Program-made: the position numbers and the translations under genes
The notes under the pieces: model-generated
Databases searched by the model: none
What the model was told of the DNA's origin: nothing
What the model saw: only the letters and a program-made list of their open reading frames with translations
Shown here: positions 35,064 through 46,833 of the stretch, in pieces
How the letters are laid out: each line of letters starts with the position of its first letter
Position numbering within the stretch: the stretch's first letter is position 1
DNA from: Bidens hawaiensis
Lineage: Eukaryota; Streptophyta; Magnoliopsida; Asterales; Asteraceae
DNA: 64,000 bases
Reading direction: 5' to 3'
Assembly: GCA_021521415.1 (NCBI GenBank)
Contig: JAIQDT010002847.1
Location: 62,001-126,000, forward strand

Positions 35064-36546
35064 CAGCAACACCTAAGAACGTGCTGGAAGCTCGGGAGAA
35101 AGACCTCAAAGAAGTATCATTAGACCCCGAAGATCCAGAGATAAAAGTGTCCCTAGGATCCAGTATCCCCAGCAAAATTGTGGAGGATATAATATCCTTC
35201 CTAGGGCGAAGGAGATCAACTTTTGCCTTCAAGCACTCAGACATGACTGGTATTTCGAAAGAGGTAATTACTCATAAACTCGGCCTTGATTTATCTGTTA
35301 AGCCCGTCCATCAGAAGCGAAGAAAATTCGCTCCTGAGAGGAACAAGATCATACAAGAAGAAGTTGAAAAACTTCTTAAGGCCGGTATGATCAGAGAGGT
35401 TCATTATCCTCGATGGCTAGCTAATGTGGTCGTTGTTTCAAAAAAGAATAGAAAGTGGAGAGTGTGTGTCGATTTCACGGATTTAAACAAGGCATGCCCC
35501 AAGGATCCTTTCCCATTACCACATATAGATGCCATGGTGGATGCAACGGCTGGACATGAAATGCTCACCTTTATGGATGCTTCCTCTGGATTCCAACAAA
35601 TTCAGATGGAACCATCTGATCAAGAGGATACAGCATTCATGACTCCAACCGGCATATATTGTTATACTGCTATGCCGTTCGGACTAAGAAATGCAGGAGC
35701 AACGTACCAAAGACTAGTCAACATGATGTTCAAGGACCAATTGGGCAAGACTATGGAGGTATACATAGATGATATGGTGGTAAAATCAAAGAAGGTAGAG
35801 GATCACCTCTGAGACCTCGAGGAAGCATTCAATATCCTTGACCAGTATAACATGAAACTAAATCCGTCCAAATGCCACTTCGGTGTTAAGGTTGGAAAGT
35901 TTCTAGGATATATGGTCACAAAGAGAGGAATTGAAGCAAGCCAGGAGCAGATCGAAGCTATTGTCAATCTCAAATCTCCTGCAAATGCCAAAGACGTCCA
36001 GAGACTCACCGGAAGAATAGCAGCCCTGAATAGGTTCATCTCAAGATCATCCGAGAAGTGCAAAGACTTCTACGATATCCTTAGAAAGAACGAGAAGTTT
36101 GAGTGGACTAAAAAACATGAAGCTGCTCTTACAGGCCTGAAGGATTACTTATCCTCGGCTCCAGCTCTGATGAAGCCTGTGGATAGAGAATCCTTGTATC
36201 TATATCTTGCTGTTTCAGGAAATGCAGTGAGTGCAGTCTTGGTAAAAGATCATGAATGTGAACAACATCCCGTATACTACTATGTAAGTAAAAGTCTTTT
36301 AGATGCGGATTCCATGTATTCTCATTTAGAAAAGCTAATTCTTGCACTTATTATGGCTTCTACTAAATTGAGACATTAATTTGAAACTCACCCTATTATT
36401 TTGAGAACTAACTATCCTGTAAAGAATGTTCTTAGAAAACCAAAGTTATCAGGTAGAATGGCTAATTGGGCTTTAAAGTTAAGTGCATATGATATACAAT
36501 ACGAGCCAAGAACAGCAATAAAGTCTCAAGCATTAGCGGACTTTGT
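35058..36546 (+). pseudogene. pol: TatA reverse transcriptase and first RNase H
   Basis: RT blocks: VVVVSKKNRKWRVCVDFTDL, DPFPLPHIDAM, FMDASSGFQQI, AMPFGLRNAGATYQRL and YIDDM (about 35763). AGA became TGA at 35810-35812. RNase H (LAVSGNAVSAVL) follows at 36207. A codon duplication gives PVYYYVSKSL, TAC became TAA at 36377-36379, and two extra bases (GTGTGG) near 36546 shift the frame into the second RNase H. Confidence 0.9.
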
Positions 36547-37075
36547 GTGGCTGATTTCACTAGTGATCTACAAAAAGAAACTGACTTGGAAGTCCAACAA
36601 CTGGAAAAGACCAAGGACCCTTGGATACTCTTCACGGATGGAGCATCCAACGTGAGAGGAACAGGATTAGGGATCCTACTGAAATCGCCACAGGGGGACA
36701 TATTACCCCAGTCCATAGCTTGTGAGTTTCAGGCAACAAACAATGAAGCAGAGTACGAGGCTTTAATAGTAGGTTTGCAATTAGCTAAAAACATGAGGAT
36801 CAGGTATCTTCAAGTTTATGTAGATTCTTTATTGATAACTAACCACTTTAATGGCTCGTATGTTGTTAAAGGTGAGAAACTAATGAAATATTTAGATGTT
36901 GTGAAGGAGTTATCGAAATTCTTCGAAATATTTAGTATTACACAGGTACCGAGGGAAGAAAACGCTGGGGCAGATGCCTTAGCAAACTTAGCCTCATCTC
37001 TGAAGATTCCTGAGGATTTGAAAATCCCAATAATCCACATTCTCTCGCCAGCAATAGGAGAACAGGAAGTTGGAG
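36547..37075 (+). pseudogene. TatA second RNase H
   Basis: Acidic residues are all present: ILFTDGASNVRGTG (about 36628), NNEAEYEALIVG (about 36741), VYVDSLL (about 36817), AGADALANLAS (about 36966). The domain itself is open, in one frame with the first part of integrase (36547-37671). Confidence 0.85.
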
Positions 37076-38369
37076 AAATAATGAATGATAAAGAAATCGT
37101 GCTCTGTGATCCTTTATCCTCCAATAACAGAGGATCATGGATCTATCCTATCAAGAACTACATTCATACTGGAGAAATTCCAGCCACAGAAAATCCCAAG
37201 TCCTTCAAACTCAATGTATCCCAATATATTTTATTAGATGATATGGTATATAGAAAATCTCTTGCAGATCCATATCTGAGGTGCATCGAGGATCCTGAAA
37301 TCCAAGAAGTACTCAAGGATTTTCATGAAGGAGATTGCGGTAATCACACAGGTGGAAGAGCGTTATTTTCCAGGATACTCAGAACTGGATACTTCTGGAC
37401 AACAATGAAGAAGGATGCAGTGGAGTATTCAAGGAAATGGGATGCTTGCCAAAGACACGCGCACATCCTTCATCAACCGGCGGAGCCTCTGTATCCTATA
37501 TCCTCTTCATGGCCCTTCAGGAAATGGGGTATGGATATTGTGGGCAAGCTACCAAAAGCACCCGGTGGAAAGGTCTTTATGCTTGCTATGACTGACTACT
37601 TCTCCAAATGGATTGAGGCAGAAGCATTTGTACAAGTCCGAGAAAGGGAAGTAATATCTTTTATTAAATGAAATATTATAACTAGATTTGGTATTCCTGC
37701 TGAAATTGTTTGTGATAATGGTTCCCAATTTATCTTGAATAGAACCACTAACTTTTGTGACAGTTAGGGCATCAAAATGATTACATCCACTCCAGTTCAT
37801 CCTCAGGCCAATGGCCAAGCAGAGTCTAGCAACAAGATCATCATCAACAATCTAAAGAAAAAGCTAAGATCCAAGAAGGGAAAATGGGCTAAAGAACTTC
37901 CTTATGTTCTTTGGGCAGACAGAACTACACCCAAAAATGCAACAGGTCAGATACCCTTCTCTTTGGTGTTTGGATCAGAAGCAGTAATTCCAACAGAAAC
38001 GGTGGTTCCTACTGCGAGAACCAGCATCCGTGATCTTGAAGCCAATGAAGAAACCCTTCTTGAAGACTTGGATACTATAGAAGAACTCAGAGACCTAGCA
38101 AAAACAGAACGGCAGCTTATCAACAAAGGGTAGCTGGGGCATACAACAAAAATATCATAATCAGAAGATTTCAAGAAGGAGATCTAGTGTTAAGGAAAAC
38201 CTTTCAAAACACAACAAATCCAGCTGATGGGAAGCTAGCGCCCAAATGGGAAGGACCTTATCAAATTGAATCGGAAGCAGGAAAGGGGGCATACCATTTG
38301 CTCACAATGGAAGGCAACAGGTTACCAAGAGCATGGAATGCCATCCACCTCAAGAAATATTTTTTCTGA
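37076..38369 (+). pseudogene. int: TatA integrase
   Basis: HEGDCGNHTGG at about 37325; the CxxC pair has lost its first Cys (RKWDACQRH). Catalytic core AMTDYFSKW (about 37588), CDNGSQF (about 37711), QAESSNK (about 37816). Stops at 37669-37671 and 37765-37767 and a frameshift near 38103 interrupt it. The C-terminus ends HLKKYFF at 38369 as in TatC and TatD. No chromodomain is seen, as expected for Tat. Confidence 0.9.
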
Positions 38370-39910
38370 TCAGGATCCACTATCCTGAGTGGATATATTA
38401 TCCAAAAGAGGATCTAGGATCCCGAAATCGGTAATATCTATCTGATCTCTTATTCTTTACAATTTCCTATTATTAATTCAAGGATAACATATTCTTAACA
38501 ATTTATCCTTTCCTAGTTTTTAAGTAACAATGCAGATTGCAATAAGAGGTTCAATGTCTAAGAGGTTGGCCACCTCTCCTTTACATTTAAGGTACTTTAC
38601 TATTTCCCTTGGCCTTGACCACATTTGGATATGACCCCCGATGGTCATATCCCCTAAGGTTTAAAGGTTTTCACCTTTCTCACGATCGCCAGTTGCGCAC
38701 GCTATCCAATGTATAGTTCGGGGCAGCGAGACCAGTACACGCTTAGTGGCTGACAATTTCATTGTCTCCGGCTATATGGAGGATCCTACGAATTATGGTA
38801 GACGCACCATACCTCCGGTTTATAACGTTTTCACGTTATCTCACGTTTGGGCTAAATCCCGGTTCGGCGAGACCCCAGTTAACATCCATATCTTTGGGCC
38901 AGTCCCCAGTTTGGGCTTGTCCCCAGTTTATTGGGCTTGTCCCCAGTTTATTTTATGGGCTTGTCCCCAGTTTGTTGGGCTTGTCCCCAGTTACACGGGC
39001 TTGTCCCCAGTTACACGGGATTGTCCCCAGTTGCACGGGCTTGTCCCCAGAATATTTGTTGGGCTTGTCCCCAGTCTAATGGGTTTGATCCCAGTTAATA
39101 ATATGAATTATTTGCAATGAATTTTCTAAGTTATCATTGAATATCAAGAAACTAAGGATCCCGGATCCTAAAGCTATTCTAGTAAGGAACAATAAGAGTT
39201 CAATACTTCGGGTAACCTAGGTCTATCCAGACCTTCTGGTATGATCTTTATTGATTAACTTAAGTTTGATATTTATTGCAATAACTTTGGATAATCCAGT
39301 TAGAAAGGCTAATCTTTTAAAAGGTAATTTGATTAATAACGTCTTTAGCTGATTTCAGGATACTTTATCCTAAAATTTTCTTTGTATAAATTTTATTAAT
39401 TAATAAAGATGTCTTATCCAAAAATTTATGATTTAAGGATATTCTATTCTAAACGATTTTTAAAGATCTTTTATCCTAAAAATCTTTTACTCAAGATTAT
39501 TTACCCAACTATTAACAATGCTAAACTTATGTGCAACAAGTTTTTGAAAATAAATAACAGGTAGATAGTCAAAAGATTTATATATTAATTAAAATAAGCC
39601 ACAAGGACTTATCCAAAATCCTTAACCCGGATTTCACCATACGAAAAGATGGACCATCCATCCGGGTTAAGTATGAGTTACTAACAATTTAAAAGTACAT
39701 GAAAATTAAAAACAGGGGAAACAAAGGCTTCATCCCCACAAACAGAGGATCCCTCCACCTTTGTCACCCCCGCATATTGTCTTAAGGATCATAGATCCTT
39801 TATCCTAAATACTATTGTTCATTACAGACCATAGAAATTGTTCATAAAAACATCAACACCAAATAAAAAAGTGGGCTCGGGCCTTGTCTTTAATATCCTT
39901 CATCGCCCAC
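38370..39910 (+). other. TatA 3' non-coding region
   Basis: Holds a block conserved in TatC and TatD (about 38530-38870), the minisatellite, then about 800 bp of AT-rich sequence with many GGATCC/TATCC words. No sense-strand gene. Confidence 0.7.
38893..39080 (+). repeat. 16-bp minisatellite in TatA
   Basis: About ten copies of GGGCTTGTCCCCAGTT with short spacers (A/T-rich or ACAC). Same position and unit as in TatC and TatD. Confidence 0.9.
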
Positions 39911-42060
39911 TTAAGCTGCATCTTCAACCGCAGCATCACCTTCCCCCTTTCCGGCTTCAACCGCCTCCTTAACGCCACTGGTCCCAGCCTCGGTGTTCTC
40001 AACCATCTCTTCATCATCCTCACCACCAAGGTCGTCAAGAGCAGCCTTCCATTTCTCCACTTCCCAGGCTGACTTATCGAAAGCAGGATCATCGGCCTCC
40101 ATCGCCATCTTGATCCGCGCCTGGAATACCGACCTGACAGCCCACACCTTGGATTCGTTAGTCGCCTGCTCCACTGCCTCTTGACGTTGGGCCTCGGCTG
40201 AGGATATCTGATCCTCCAATTGTTTCTTGAGTTGGATCATAGCCTTATCCTTAGCAACCGCAGCTTTACCCGGACATCTTCTCGCTCATCTGGAGGATAG
40301 TCTTTTCATAGTGGTCCCTCATAGCAATCACAGCCTACCAACAAATTTCGTGTCAAAATTAGGACGATACTGGACCCTAAATCACTAAAGGGGAAAGCAC
40401 GGTACACTTACAGAGCATAAAATGTCACAATGAGTCTCGGGATCAGAGGATTTCTTCCTCTTGGATAGGGGTGAGCAAGATAAGGGTCGGACCCTTGAAA
40501 CCCAGTTACCCGACTCTTAAAACCCTTAATTAGACCCGAATAAATAATATGGGTAGGGTAAAGGGTACTTAAATTTCACCTTAAAGGGTAAAAGGGTTTC
40601 AAGGGTCCGACCCTTTTTAAAACCCTTGAACCTTTTACTAGATAGATATACATCAGATTCACGATTAATATAAAATTTATGAGAGGTTTGTATTTCATAT
40701 ATGATTCATCAGAAATTACCAACAACTAAGATAAATAAAAATAAAGGGTCATACTACTAAATGAAAACATATATATGAAAATCACTGAATTGTTCTCTAC
40801 AAGTAATTTGTGAATGTGAATATTGCTTGCATCAGTTCAAATGATTGATAAACTTTCAAAGTTAAACTTTACTATGTTATTAAATGAAAGTATAATATTT
40901 CTATGATTCATATAATAAAGTAACTTATGAGATATGCAACTTGTAAATGTAGAAAAAGAAGATGTGATTACTGTCTTAAAGGGTAAAGGGTTGGACCCTT
41001 TAAATCCTTATTTATACCCGACCCTTTTATTGGTTAGAGGGTAGGGTCTCGGGTCCAAGTTTCTTCCTAAAAGGGTAAAGGGTTCGGGTAGGGTATTAGA
41101 TAAAAGGGTCGGGTCTTACCCTTTGAACAGTCCTACTCTTGGAAGCTGCGGATTTGGCCTTGGTAGTGGCGGTCTTGGGCTCGGAGCTTGTGCCATCCTT
41201 TGAAGCCTCCTTCTTGACAGTGGGAGAAGTAACCATACAGTCGATGTCGTCAAGGGAGAACTTGAGAGCGGACTTTCCAGATTTCTTGGTGCCTGTAGAG
41301 GAGAAATCAACATGCTAGGAACCGTTTTGCTTTTTCTTCTGTTCCAGGTAGCTTGCTCAATGAAGCGAAGTTCTCAAATGCAGATAACAAAAAAGAATAA
41401 GTTTTAAAACTGAAAAATAAAGGATCCTGCTATTCCTTAAGGATCCAGGATCCTACCCTTCGTGACCCACGTGGAAGGAAGATCGGTCCCCCTGATATCG
41501 AGTCGTGTTTAACGAAGAAAATTGATTCCTCCACACGGAATCGTTTAGCGTGGCTTTTAAGATCGGATGGGGCTATCGGGGCTTGGACTTGAAGATAAAA
41601 CGGGCAGAACCGAAGGTAGTGAGGGTATACAGATAAGACAACTCCGGAAGGCCAAAATCAATTTTTCTTCCTTAATGATTTTTTCGATGGTGCTGAGAAC
41701 CCTCCAAATCATCGGCATGGCTTGTATGTAAGATATGCTGGTTGAATCGAAAAAACTTTGGGTAAAAGGCGGAAAGGGGTATTTATAGCCGATAAGAAAG
41801 GGAGTTGCCGGAAAGCAGACCCAGACCTTGGAGTAAATGTCGCATCTGATGCTGGATTCATAGGGTCGGAACAGGGTTTCTGGAGGAAATAATGTACGAA
41901 AATTGTCGACCTCGAGATCCGTGAGCTTACAAATTTCAGAAGATGGGTTGGAAAGCAGACCTTGGGGTTCCATTTCGACCAGTTCGGAACCACCGGATGA
42001 CTGTTCGGAAGGTTTAGAATGGTCCGGAGAAGAAGAAGAAGAAGAAGAAGCGGTGGACAT
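39911..42060 (-). pseudogene. TatA antisense multi-exon gene (gypsy-type transposon protein with coiled-coil tail)
   Basis: Read on the minus strand from ATG at 42058-42060 to TAA at 39911-39913. Exon 1 encodes a Ser-rich start (MSTASSSSSSS), then ETLFRPYES, KVWVCFPATPFLIGYKYPFP and YIQAMPMIWRVLSTIE, the type annotated as putative gypsy-type transposon protein. A frameshift occurs near 41640. A later exon begins after CTCTACAG (about 41296): Lys-rich KKSGKSALKFSLDDID and ATTKAKSAASK. It is interrupted by a MITE at 40466-41135. An intron with GTAAGT (about 40414) and TTGGTAG (about 40333) precedes a coiled-coil end (QLKKQLEDQISSAEAQRQEA) and an acidic tail. Function unknown. Confidence 0.7.
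40466..41135. mobile_element. hAT-like MITE (670 bp), TSD CTCTTGGA, inside the antisense gene
   Basis: Ends TAGGGGTGAGCAA and TTGAACAGTCCTA (inverted, 10 of 13). Flanks are CTCTTGGA at 40458-40465 and 41136-41143, a perfect 8-bp TSD. The interior is built of AAGGGT/ACCCTT words. No transposase. Confidence 0.93.
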
Positions 42061-42142
42061 GATTAAAGAAAATAAGAAACGAGGGTTAGAAGAATACCTG
42101 ATGCGTCGGATGAAGGTGTATATATCAAAGATGTAGGGCGGC

Positions 42143-42150
42143 ATATATAG
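42143..42150 (-). promoter_or_regulatory. Candidate TATA box of the antisense gene
   Basis: CTATATAT about 85 bp upstream of the antisense ATG and about 135 bp inside the 3' LTR. TatB has CTATATAT at about 6370 at the equivalent place. Confidence 0.5.
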
Positions 42151-42269
42151 ATGGTTATAATTAACCTTAAGGGCTAAATGGTAAATTTTCTGGTAAAACC
42201 ATCCCATCATGCAGTTTTCATAGTGATTTTGAATTTCAAAATGACAGTTGTGCTCCAATGTCACCTGCC

Positions 42270-42283
42270 ATTTTGGGGGCAAT
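42270..42283 (+). promoter_or_regulatory. TatA polypurine tract
   Basis: ATTTTGGGGGCAAT immediately before the 3' LTR, identical to TatC, TatD and 12018-12031. Confidence 0.85.
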
Positions 42284-43182
42284 TGTTAGGCCACAATTTT
42301 TATACTGAGGATCCTTTATCCTTAACTATCTTATGGATAGTTTATCCTTGAATTATGTCAGGATATAAAGGATCGACGATCCTCGGTATTGTTTGTTAAC
42401 TAATGATTGCATTTAGTATGGTGATGTGTTAGACAGGTGTATCAACTCCAAGATGAATTTGCATCAATTATCCTCATGGAACATCATATAGCTGGAACAT
42501 AGATATAGGATCCTAATTCAACATAGCTGATTATGGACGAACTCTCTAGAAGATTGAAGTTTAAATATCATCAACGGCTGTGTGACTCATTCTTCCGCTT
42601 ATTTCGCTACTCGGTGACTATTGGCACGTGGTCAAAGGTCGTGGAGCGGCTAGGTGGAAGACTTTCGGATAGATAGGAAATGTTGTTATTGATATTTTCT
42701 TATTTAATCGAGTAATGATCGAATAGAAAACACACATGTACTTACACACACACTTGAGCAGAACTAAACACTCTCTCAACACTAGCTTTCATTGTAATCT
42801 CGATCATATTCTCCAACACACTTGTAATCGCGTTTTGTTCATTAATAAACTTGACGGTGATAGTTTTCACCGTCCGGGGGTTTTTTGTGCCGGAGACCGA
42901 GTAACCATATACTCATCGACCAAAGGTTACCTTGTTGATCATTGACTAAAGTGCTTCGACCAAAGATTATCTTATTAATCATTGACCGGAGCTATTTTAC
43001 CAATGATTGCCTTGATAAGTTTTGACCGAAGTAAGACTATCTTGGTTAAGGGCTTTTTCCCTCGTGATCAAACCATTGTGTTCACCGATATCACGCTTAT
43101 ACACTTGTTATTATCGAATTGGCACCTTACCTCACATAACAGATTTGGATACTTGATCCTTAGCTGATATTTGTCCAAAACA
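42284..43182 (+). repeat. TatA 3' LTR (899 bp)
   Basis: TGTTAGGCCACAATTT to TTGTCCAAAACA, followed by TSD GTTTG. Differs from the 5' LTR at scattered points (for example GCCCACG against GGCCACA; a four-base indel after GACAGGT). Confidence 0.95.
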
Positions 43183-43498
43183 GTTTGTTTATCTTTTTCA
43201 GGTTTTAGGTACCGGTGATTTTGTTTGAGGTTGTAAATTTTGACTATCATGTTGGTATAGCAACTTTAACATCTAATTAGTTGTAATGACTTTTATTATA
43301 AACTTAAGTTTGTGTAATTATTAACAGTTTATATAGACTATCTTATTATCTATATCTCCAATATAGATAAATATTATATCTTTTGGGTTCTGAATTTGAT
43401 GATATATATATATATATATTATGATATTGTATGGTAGTTTATATACATTTTGTTACATATCTAATGTCAACCCGTGTGTAACACGGGTACTAACCTAG

Positions 43499-44693
43499 TA
43501 TTAGAATATAATAATATGTTGGTCATTTAATACATTACGTATGTGATACCCTTAATCCTTCATTTTCAAAACACACTAGCCCTAAAATCATAACTACGCG
43601 ATCTGTTCGTCGTCTACCGCTCCTGCCGTCCCTTCAAAGTCCACCGTCACGACCATCGTCTACCGTCATGAGCACCGTCAACTTCCGTCATGATCATCTA
43701 TTTTTGTTCACAGGTCAGTTGATCAATTTCCAATTGAAATTGCTAAACCTAATTGATTAATTAACCATGACATTGATCCAATCAATCATCAATATAAAGC
43801 TGCAATCGATCAATTTTGAGTGATGGATTTTAATCTTGAATGTATCAGGATCTGAGTCTGAACGTTTTGGGCTTTAAGCTTGAACGTTTTAGGTTTTAAG
43901 CCTAAACGTTTTAGTTTTTAAGAATGAACGTTTTAGATTTTGTAATTTGGTTTGAACGTTTTTTTGTTTTTTTAACATTGAACGTATTTTGCGTATATAA
44001 TGTACGTTAAGCGATTATTTTACGTAACTCAACCCTACACACACACATGTGAGTGTGTGTGTGTGTGTGTGTTTGTATGATTGATTTCATTTTGGAACAC
44101 ATATCAGTTTTAAGAACTTGAGAACTGAATGTGTAGATGAAATTAAACCACTTCATAATACAATGAAAAATAAAAATAATTATTATAGTAAATTGTTTCT
44201 TATCTCTCTTCCTATCGTGTAATTTATATATCATTTATAGTATTTGCATTTGAAAATTTATGTAATTTGTATATTCATGGTTAAATAACTAATGTGTTTT
44301 TGTTAATTTGTGTAATGGTGTAGACGTAACTTGGGTCATTAATTTGTGTAACTAGTATAGACGACATAATTTGGGTAATATATGTATTGGTCTAGACATA
44401 ACTTGGATAATTGGTGTAATTGATGTAAACATAATTTTGGTAATATGTGTAATTGTTGTGGCCGTAAATTGGGTAATTGTTGTAGACGTAATTCTGGGTA
44501 ATTAATTTTTTTAATTAGTATTGTTATAAAAAAATATGTTTTATAGTTAAAATCTGTTTTTATAAAATCTGTATTGTTATAAAAAAATTAGATTTTATCA
44601 AAATGTTATATTTTATTAATATAAAATATGATGACAAGTAACATGATTTGATATCTTTTGTTTTTTTATGTGTACATTTTTATCAATATACCA
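43499..44693. repeat. Intergenic block with TGAACGTTTT repeats, a (GT)n run and a degenerate tandem repeat
   Basis: 43690-44000 contains repeated TTGAACGTTTT and is related to 46060-46340. Alternating AC/GT runs lie at 44034-44074 and include an ACACATGTGAGTGTGT palindrome. At 44270-44510 a unit of about 40 bp (TGTGTAATTGGTGTAGACGT-like) is repeated five to six times with drift. No gene. Confidence 0.65.
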
Positions 44694-45214
44694 TCTATAA
44701 TAATAATATATATAAACAAAAACATAAAAATCTTACGTGTCGCGATGTGGTCGCTCCCTGTTTTTTTGGAGTCACTAGATTTGCTTGATTTTTAAATGGA
44801 GGTTTCTTATGCATTTGACCCGAATTCACGGGTATGGATCTTACCAAACTCATATATTCATTAAACGGGTTCTAACATCTCATTAAATTAAAAATTATTC
44901 TCACCAAATTATTGATGTGAAAATCCTATAAAATAGGATATGGTAAAAATTATTATATGATTTTTGTAAAAGATATTATTTATAATTAGGAAACAATTTT
45001 ATAGTAAAAAAAGAGGGTATTAGGTCTCATCAAACCCATATAACTTTTAAACCGGGTTATAACATCTTAGTTATTTGTGAAATCTTTTTATCATCAAACT
45101 CTAAGTATATTATATATTTCCTTATAATAAATAAATTTAAACTCCAAAAAAGAATATAAATATTAAAAACGAATAATGTAAAAACATCTCCGTAATACGG
45201 GGAATAAAAACTAG
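44694..45214 (+). mobile_element. Short non-autonomous Helitron (521 bp)
   Basis: Starts TCTATAATAATAATATATAT after A and ends with hairpin CCGTA-a-TACGG, then AAAAACTAG before T. Its 5' end (GTGTCGCGATGTGGTCGCTC) is shared with the large Helitron at 53346. Related copies: 53113-62112 (outer), 62486-62982, and a half copy at 52140. Confidence 0.85.
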
Positions 45215-46600
45215 TTTTCATATATTTAATAATATATTTCATCTCCCATATCTAATATTTTATTGTGTTTTAATTGTAACCACTAATACATTAGACATTT
45301 AAATAAATATGTGGTTAATATTGGTTCTCAAATTACACCACTGTATACAGTGAAATCTAGGGAAAACTCTTTTTAATATAAGAATTAAAGAACTAATAAT
45401 TAATTATTTTTAACTTTAAAAAAATATTTTTAATACCTTTTCTTTTTTTTCTAATAAGTTGATATTGTTTCTTAAAAAAAATTGTTGTTGTAATGGATAT
45501 GTGCAATTATGTGCATTGCATATATACAATAGTATTTTATTGCATATAATACACCATAATTGCATTATACAATAAACAATATTGAATATATGAAAATACA
45601 ACACTATTTCTTGTACGCAATACACGCTAATGCAAATATGCACTATATTGTTTTGTTTTGTTTTTTTTTTTTGCATAAAATAAAACACTATTACACATAT
45701 ACAATACAAATAATTGCATATATGTTGTTAAACACTATTGCACATATTAAATTCACACTATTGTACATATGAAATAAAAAAGTTGATGTACTGCATATGT
45801 GCACTACAATGAGTTTTTTTATTTTTATATTTTTTCTAATGAAGAATAACAACATATAAAAAATATTAAATAAAAAAAAACTTTAAAAATATTTTTGTTA
45901 ATTAAAGTAAAAATATTTTTGTTATTAGTTCTCTAGTTCTCTATATAAAAATGAGTTATCTCTTGATCCTCTCCATATATATATATATATATATATATAT
46001 AGGATCCGATACGGGAGTCGGCAACGAGGGTCCGACAACTCGCCGGAAAAACACGAACGCTGCTTCCCTTGTTTCACAGGTTTTGTTTAGTTATTTTATA
46101 TGAATTGAAATTGAAACTAATTGATCGGTTAATCTTCAAAATCGATTCAATTAATCATCAATGTAAAGCTTCAATCGATCAATTTTTGAATTATGAGCGA
46201 TGGGTTTTAACCTTGAATGTATTAGGATTTAAGCATGAACGTTTTAGGTTTTTAGCCTGAAAGTTTTATGGTTGGGAATTTGGCTTGAACGTTTTTGGTT
46301 TTTAATCTTGAACGTATTTCACATACCTAATGTACTTTAAATAATGTTCGTTAATGCACCCGCATATATATATAGAGAGAGAGAGGGGGGGAGAGAGAGC
46401 AAGGTTAAAATAAAAAGTAAATCTATCATAAGAAGTGTAAGAAGTGTTTTTTATCCTTAAAAAAATATAACACATCGAACAAAAAACACACTAACAATAT
46501 CCACCATCAGATGATCACATCCAACGCCTGATATTACTTCTCACACTTCTTACAAATAACTCACTTCTTATTCTAACCCCACCATATATATATATATAGA
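45215..46600. other. AT-rich stretch with (TA)n, GA-rich and TGAACGTTTT repeats
   Basis: Contains CATATATGCA-like palindromic words (45500-45800), (TA)n at about 45976-45999, a second copy of the 43.7-kb repeat (46060-46340) and a GA-rich run at 46373-46402. No gene. Confidence 0.5.
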
Positions 46601-46601
46601 A

Positions 46602-46815
46602 AATGGTTAAAATAAAAATACATAGTTTTGTAGGAAGAGTAGGAATAACACAAAATTTAGAGTTAAGAAACTATGTAGTATAAATCCTTAATCTTAGGAA
46701 ACTATTTGGTAGTTTAAAAACTACCAATCTCAACCATTAGATCATAAATCCAATGGCCTTTATTGATTCTTACTCTTCCTAGAAAACTATTTCTTTTTAT
46801 TATAACCCACCCCTA
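46602..46815. mobile_element. Fold-back MITE bounded by (TA)n runs
   Basis: The left end AAAATAAAAATACATAGTTT...GGAAGAGTAG is the inverted complement of the right end CTTACTCTTCC...AACTATTTCTTTTTATT. Both outer sides are TATATATA runs (46584-46599 and 46815-46833). Confidence 0.6.
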
Positions 46816-46833
46816 TATACATATATATATATA

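Larger units (their letters stand above)
31184..43182 (+). mobile_element. TatA: complete Tat-lineage retrotransposon, 11,999 bp
   Basis: LTRs 31184-32081 and 42284-43182, flanked by GTTTG at 31179-31183 and 43183-43187. Internal order: PBS, gag, protease, leaky-type UAG, RT, RNase H, second RNase H, integrase, minisatellite, antisense gene with a MITE inside, polypurine tract. The LTRs differ at roughly 35 places by eye (about 4%), so the insertion is not recent. Frameshifts and stops in every enzyme make it non-autonomous today. Confidence 0.96.
27976..43498 (+). mobile_element. Helitron (about 3.5 kb without insert), split by TatA
   Basis: 5' end TCTATACATACTATTAAAGC after an A. 3' end has hairpin CCCGTGT-gta-ACACGGG (43471-43487), then TACTAAC and CTAG (43495-43498) before a T. 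These are the classic Helitron termini (TC ... hairpin ... CTRR, A/T target). The 27976-31183 and 43188-43498 parts contain no intact frame but show splice-like junctions (GAAGGTAAGT near 30735, AATCAG-ATG at about 30904) and a 390-bp tandem duplication. Confidence 0.85.

Noticed and set aside
38746..39120. Overlapping frames encoding GLVPSL-type repeats as a novel protein
   Set aside because: They follow from a 16-bp repeat read in several frames. The frames differ between the three element copies and have no conserved start.
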